A DNA stretch of 64,000 bases from Lytechinus variegatus (lineage: Eukaryota > Echinodermata > Echinoidea > Temnopleuroida > Toxopneustidae), in the NCBI RefSeq assembly GCF_018143015.1, contig NC_054754.1, positions 19,657,094 to 19,721,093 on the forward strand. Reading direction: 5' to 3'. Below the pieces are notes generated by a model. The model was not told where the DNA came from and made no database searches. It worked only from the letters and a program-made list of their open reading frames with translations. A program made the translations under genes and the position numbers. Below, piece after piece: positions 62,571-64,000 of the stretch (position 1 is its first letter; each line of letters starts with the position of its first letter).

Positions 62571-64000
62571 TTAAAGGAGAATCCAGCCTTGTTAAAAATG
62601 TTTTTTGAAGTGTTTTGTTTAGGAGTAATCAATGACTATATTACTTTTATTTTGGTAAGGGACAGTGTAAAATTACAAGGTACTATTGTCTCATAGCATC
62701 CACTCTGAATTTTCTACAGGACATGTATACATTCATATGATTTATATATTGTACTATCAATTGAAACTTTTGGAGGGATGTATGACCGTAAGAGAAGCTT
62801 TAATCTGGATATCATTAAACCATTTGAAATATTTTCCATATCATCGGGCTTGCCATCGGCATGAATGCAATCCGAAGTGTTTTCCTACTTTTCATTATGT
62901 ATTGAAAGAAATCATGGTAATCATGATAACGTATTGCATTTTGTCTTTCTTTCTTTTAAACTGTGAAAATTCATAGGCCCAAATTCACAATGGTGGATTC
63001 TACATTACCAGTGCACAAAACCAGGGATAAAGCAGATTTTTCGTATTATCGCCCTTCAAGAATGAATTAAGCACCCTTCACCAAAAGCATACTATCATAG
63101 TCATACTTTTCTCAGTGTACATGGTGCAACAAGCGTAATTATGTCTCCCAAAAAATTTGGATAGTCCATGATTTTGTACCAATGGACCGATTGAAACCAT
63201 CTACATGAGTAACTGAGTATGGGCCATAATGTTTTGATTATGTCCCTAATGGAGTAGATATATGAAAGTCTTCTATTGAGTTAGACATATGAATATCTAC
63301 AATCAGGAACACAGCCGAGGTCAAGACCAAGACCAGCAAGATGTGGCCTCAACTACATCCCTGTCTGCTCAATGGTCCGTATTCTATTGGGTTTAAAAAC
63401 TAATTAAATTCTGGTCTTAAGTTGTGGCTGAACTATGGACAGCAAATTGTGACAAAAATCTCTAACAGCAGAGGTTCACTGTATCTTTTATTTTTTTATT
63501 TATTGATATGTTCATATTCCACAATCATCAAAGTACATTTCGTAATCATGTTTACAATGAAAACAATGCATAACATATGCAGGATTGAAACGTAGCAATG
63601 AAATGAAAAAAAAGTGGAGGGGCCTACTAAAAAGCAGAGCTTGTAAAATGTAGACCCCCTATCAAAACACAAATAGAGTAAAATAATCAGCAAATTTCTA
63701 TGAATTATATAGATATAAACACTGTAACACAAATGTATTTACACTATATACAAAATTAAATATTGAATTAAAAAAATAATCAGCTCATATCACTCTCAAA
63801 TCATTCTCAACTGTATGGGAAGAATAAATGACATAGTTGTCTTCACTACTGAAGAAATGGGAGAGTAGAGTAAACATAAGAAACACACAATACAAGGAAA
63901 ATTTGACATTTTTGGCTTCCCATAATGTTAGCACATTGTTAGACCGAGGTCTTAGTTAAAGGGGAAGTTCACCCTGAAGGAAACTTTGTTGTAAAAATAG
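62571..64000. other. V-ATPase intron with two single MITE arms
   Basis: ttaaaggagaatccagcctt starts at 62,571 and ttaaaggggaagttcaccct at about 63,957; the second runs off the window. No V-ATPase exon found here. Confidence 0.5.

Noticed and set aside
1-64000. Retroviral, LTR, Polinton-like or toxin remains
   Set aside because: No reverse transcriptase, integrase, capsid, envelope, packaging ATPase or toxin motif was recognised on either strand, and no long paired direct repeats of LTR type were seen.

Overview
The window is animal nuclear DNA. It is AT-rich, with small exons bounded by GT/AG splice sites, large introns, (ATC)n microsatellites, tRNA-derived SINEs and many short inverted-repeat (foldback/MITE) elements. 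The repeat style, for example the tandem units carrying TGACCTTTGACCTT and the palindromic elements beginning TTAAAGG or GGGCCCG, resembles marine deuterostome genomes. An echinoderm, probably a sea urchin, is the best guess; this is inference, not proof.

Every gene I can support lies on the minus strand, so read from right to left. (1) 62,544 to 52,168: the last seven exons of a V-type H+-ATPase 116-kDa subunit a gene. All splice phases agree and the essential YLRLW and MEGLSAF...LRLHW segments are intact; the 5' part lies beyond the right edge. (2) 47,395 to 4,826: a large gene for a matrin-type (U1-like) double zinc-finger protein, best matched to the ZNF318 family. Nine exons are seen and at least one more is required by the phases. 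The protein runs: short basic start, Pro/Gly/Met/Gln-rich region, Arg/Glu/Asp-rich exon with about twelve RRRDED-type hexapeptides, finger 1, Ser-rich spacer, finger 2, then a very long Gln/Arg/Glu coiled-coil tail whose reading frame is broken in the sequence as given. (3) 32,640 to 28,623: a probable two-exon gene for an 85-residue single-pass membrane protein, nested on the same strand inside the third intron of gene 2.

The rest is intron and intergenic DNA full of transposon remains. Highlights are a four-deep nest of DNA elements at 7.6-11.2 kb, in which two hAT-like members have perfect 8-bp target duplications; a second copy of the innermost hAT in inverted orientation at 60.5-61.8 kb; two tandem-repeat elements (23.2 and 53.0 kb) carrying many DR1 nuclear-receptor half-site pairs; a 42-bp perfect palindrome centred on TGACGTCA at 15.85 kb; and decayed tandem copies of a zinc-finger-gene exon at 18.8-20.2 kb. 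The last is the most interesting host-gene signal: the gene once carried, or was expanding, a protein-coding tandem repeat of about 530 bp, of which only one intact copy remains. No retroviral, LTR, Polinton, toxin, CRISPR or rRNA sequence was recognised.
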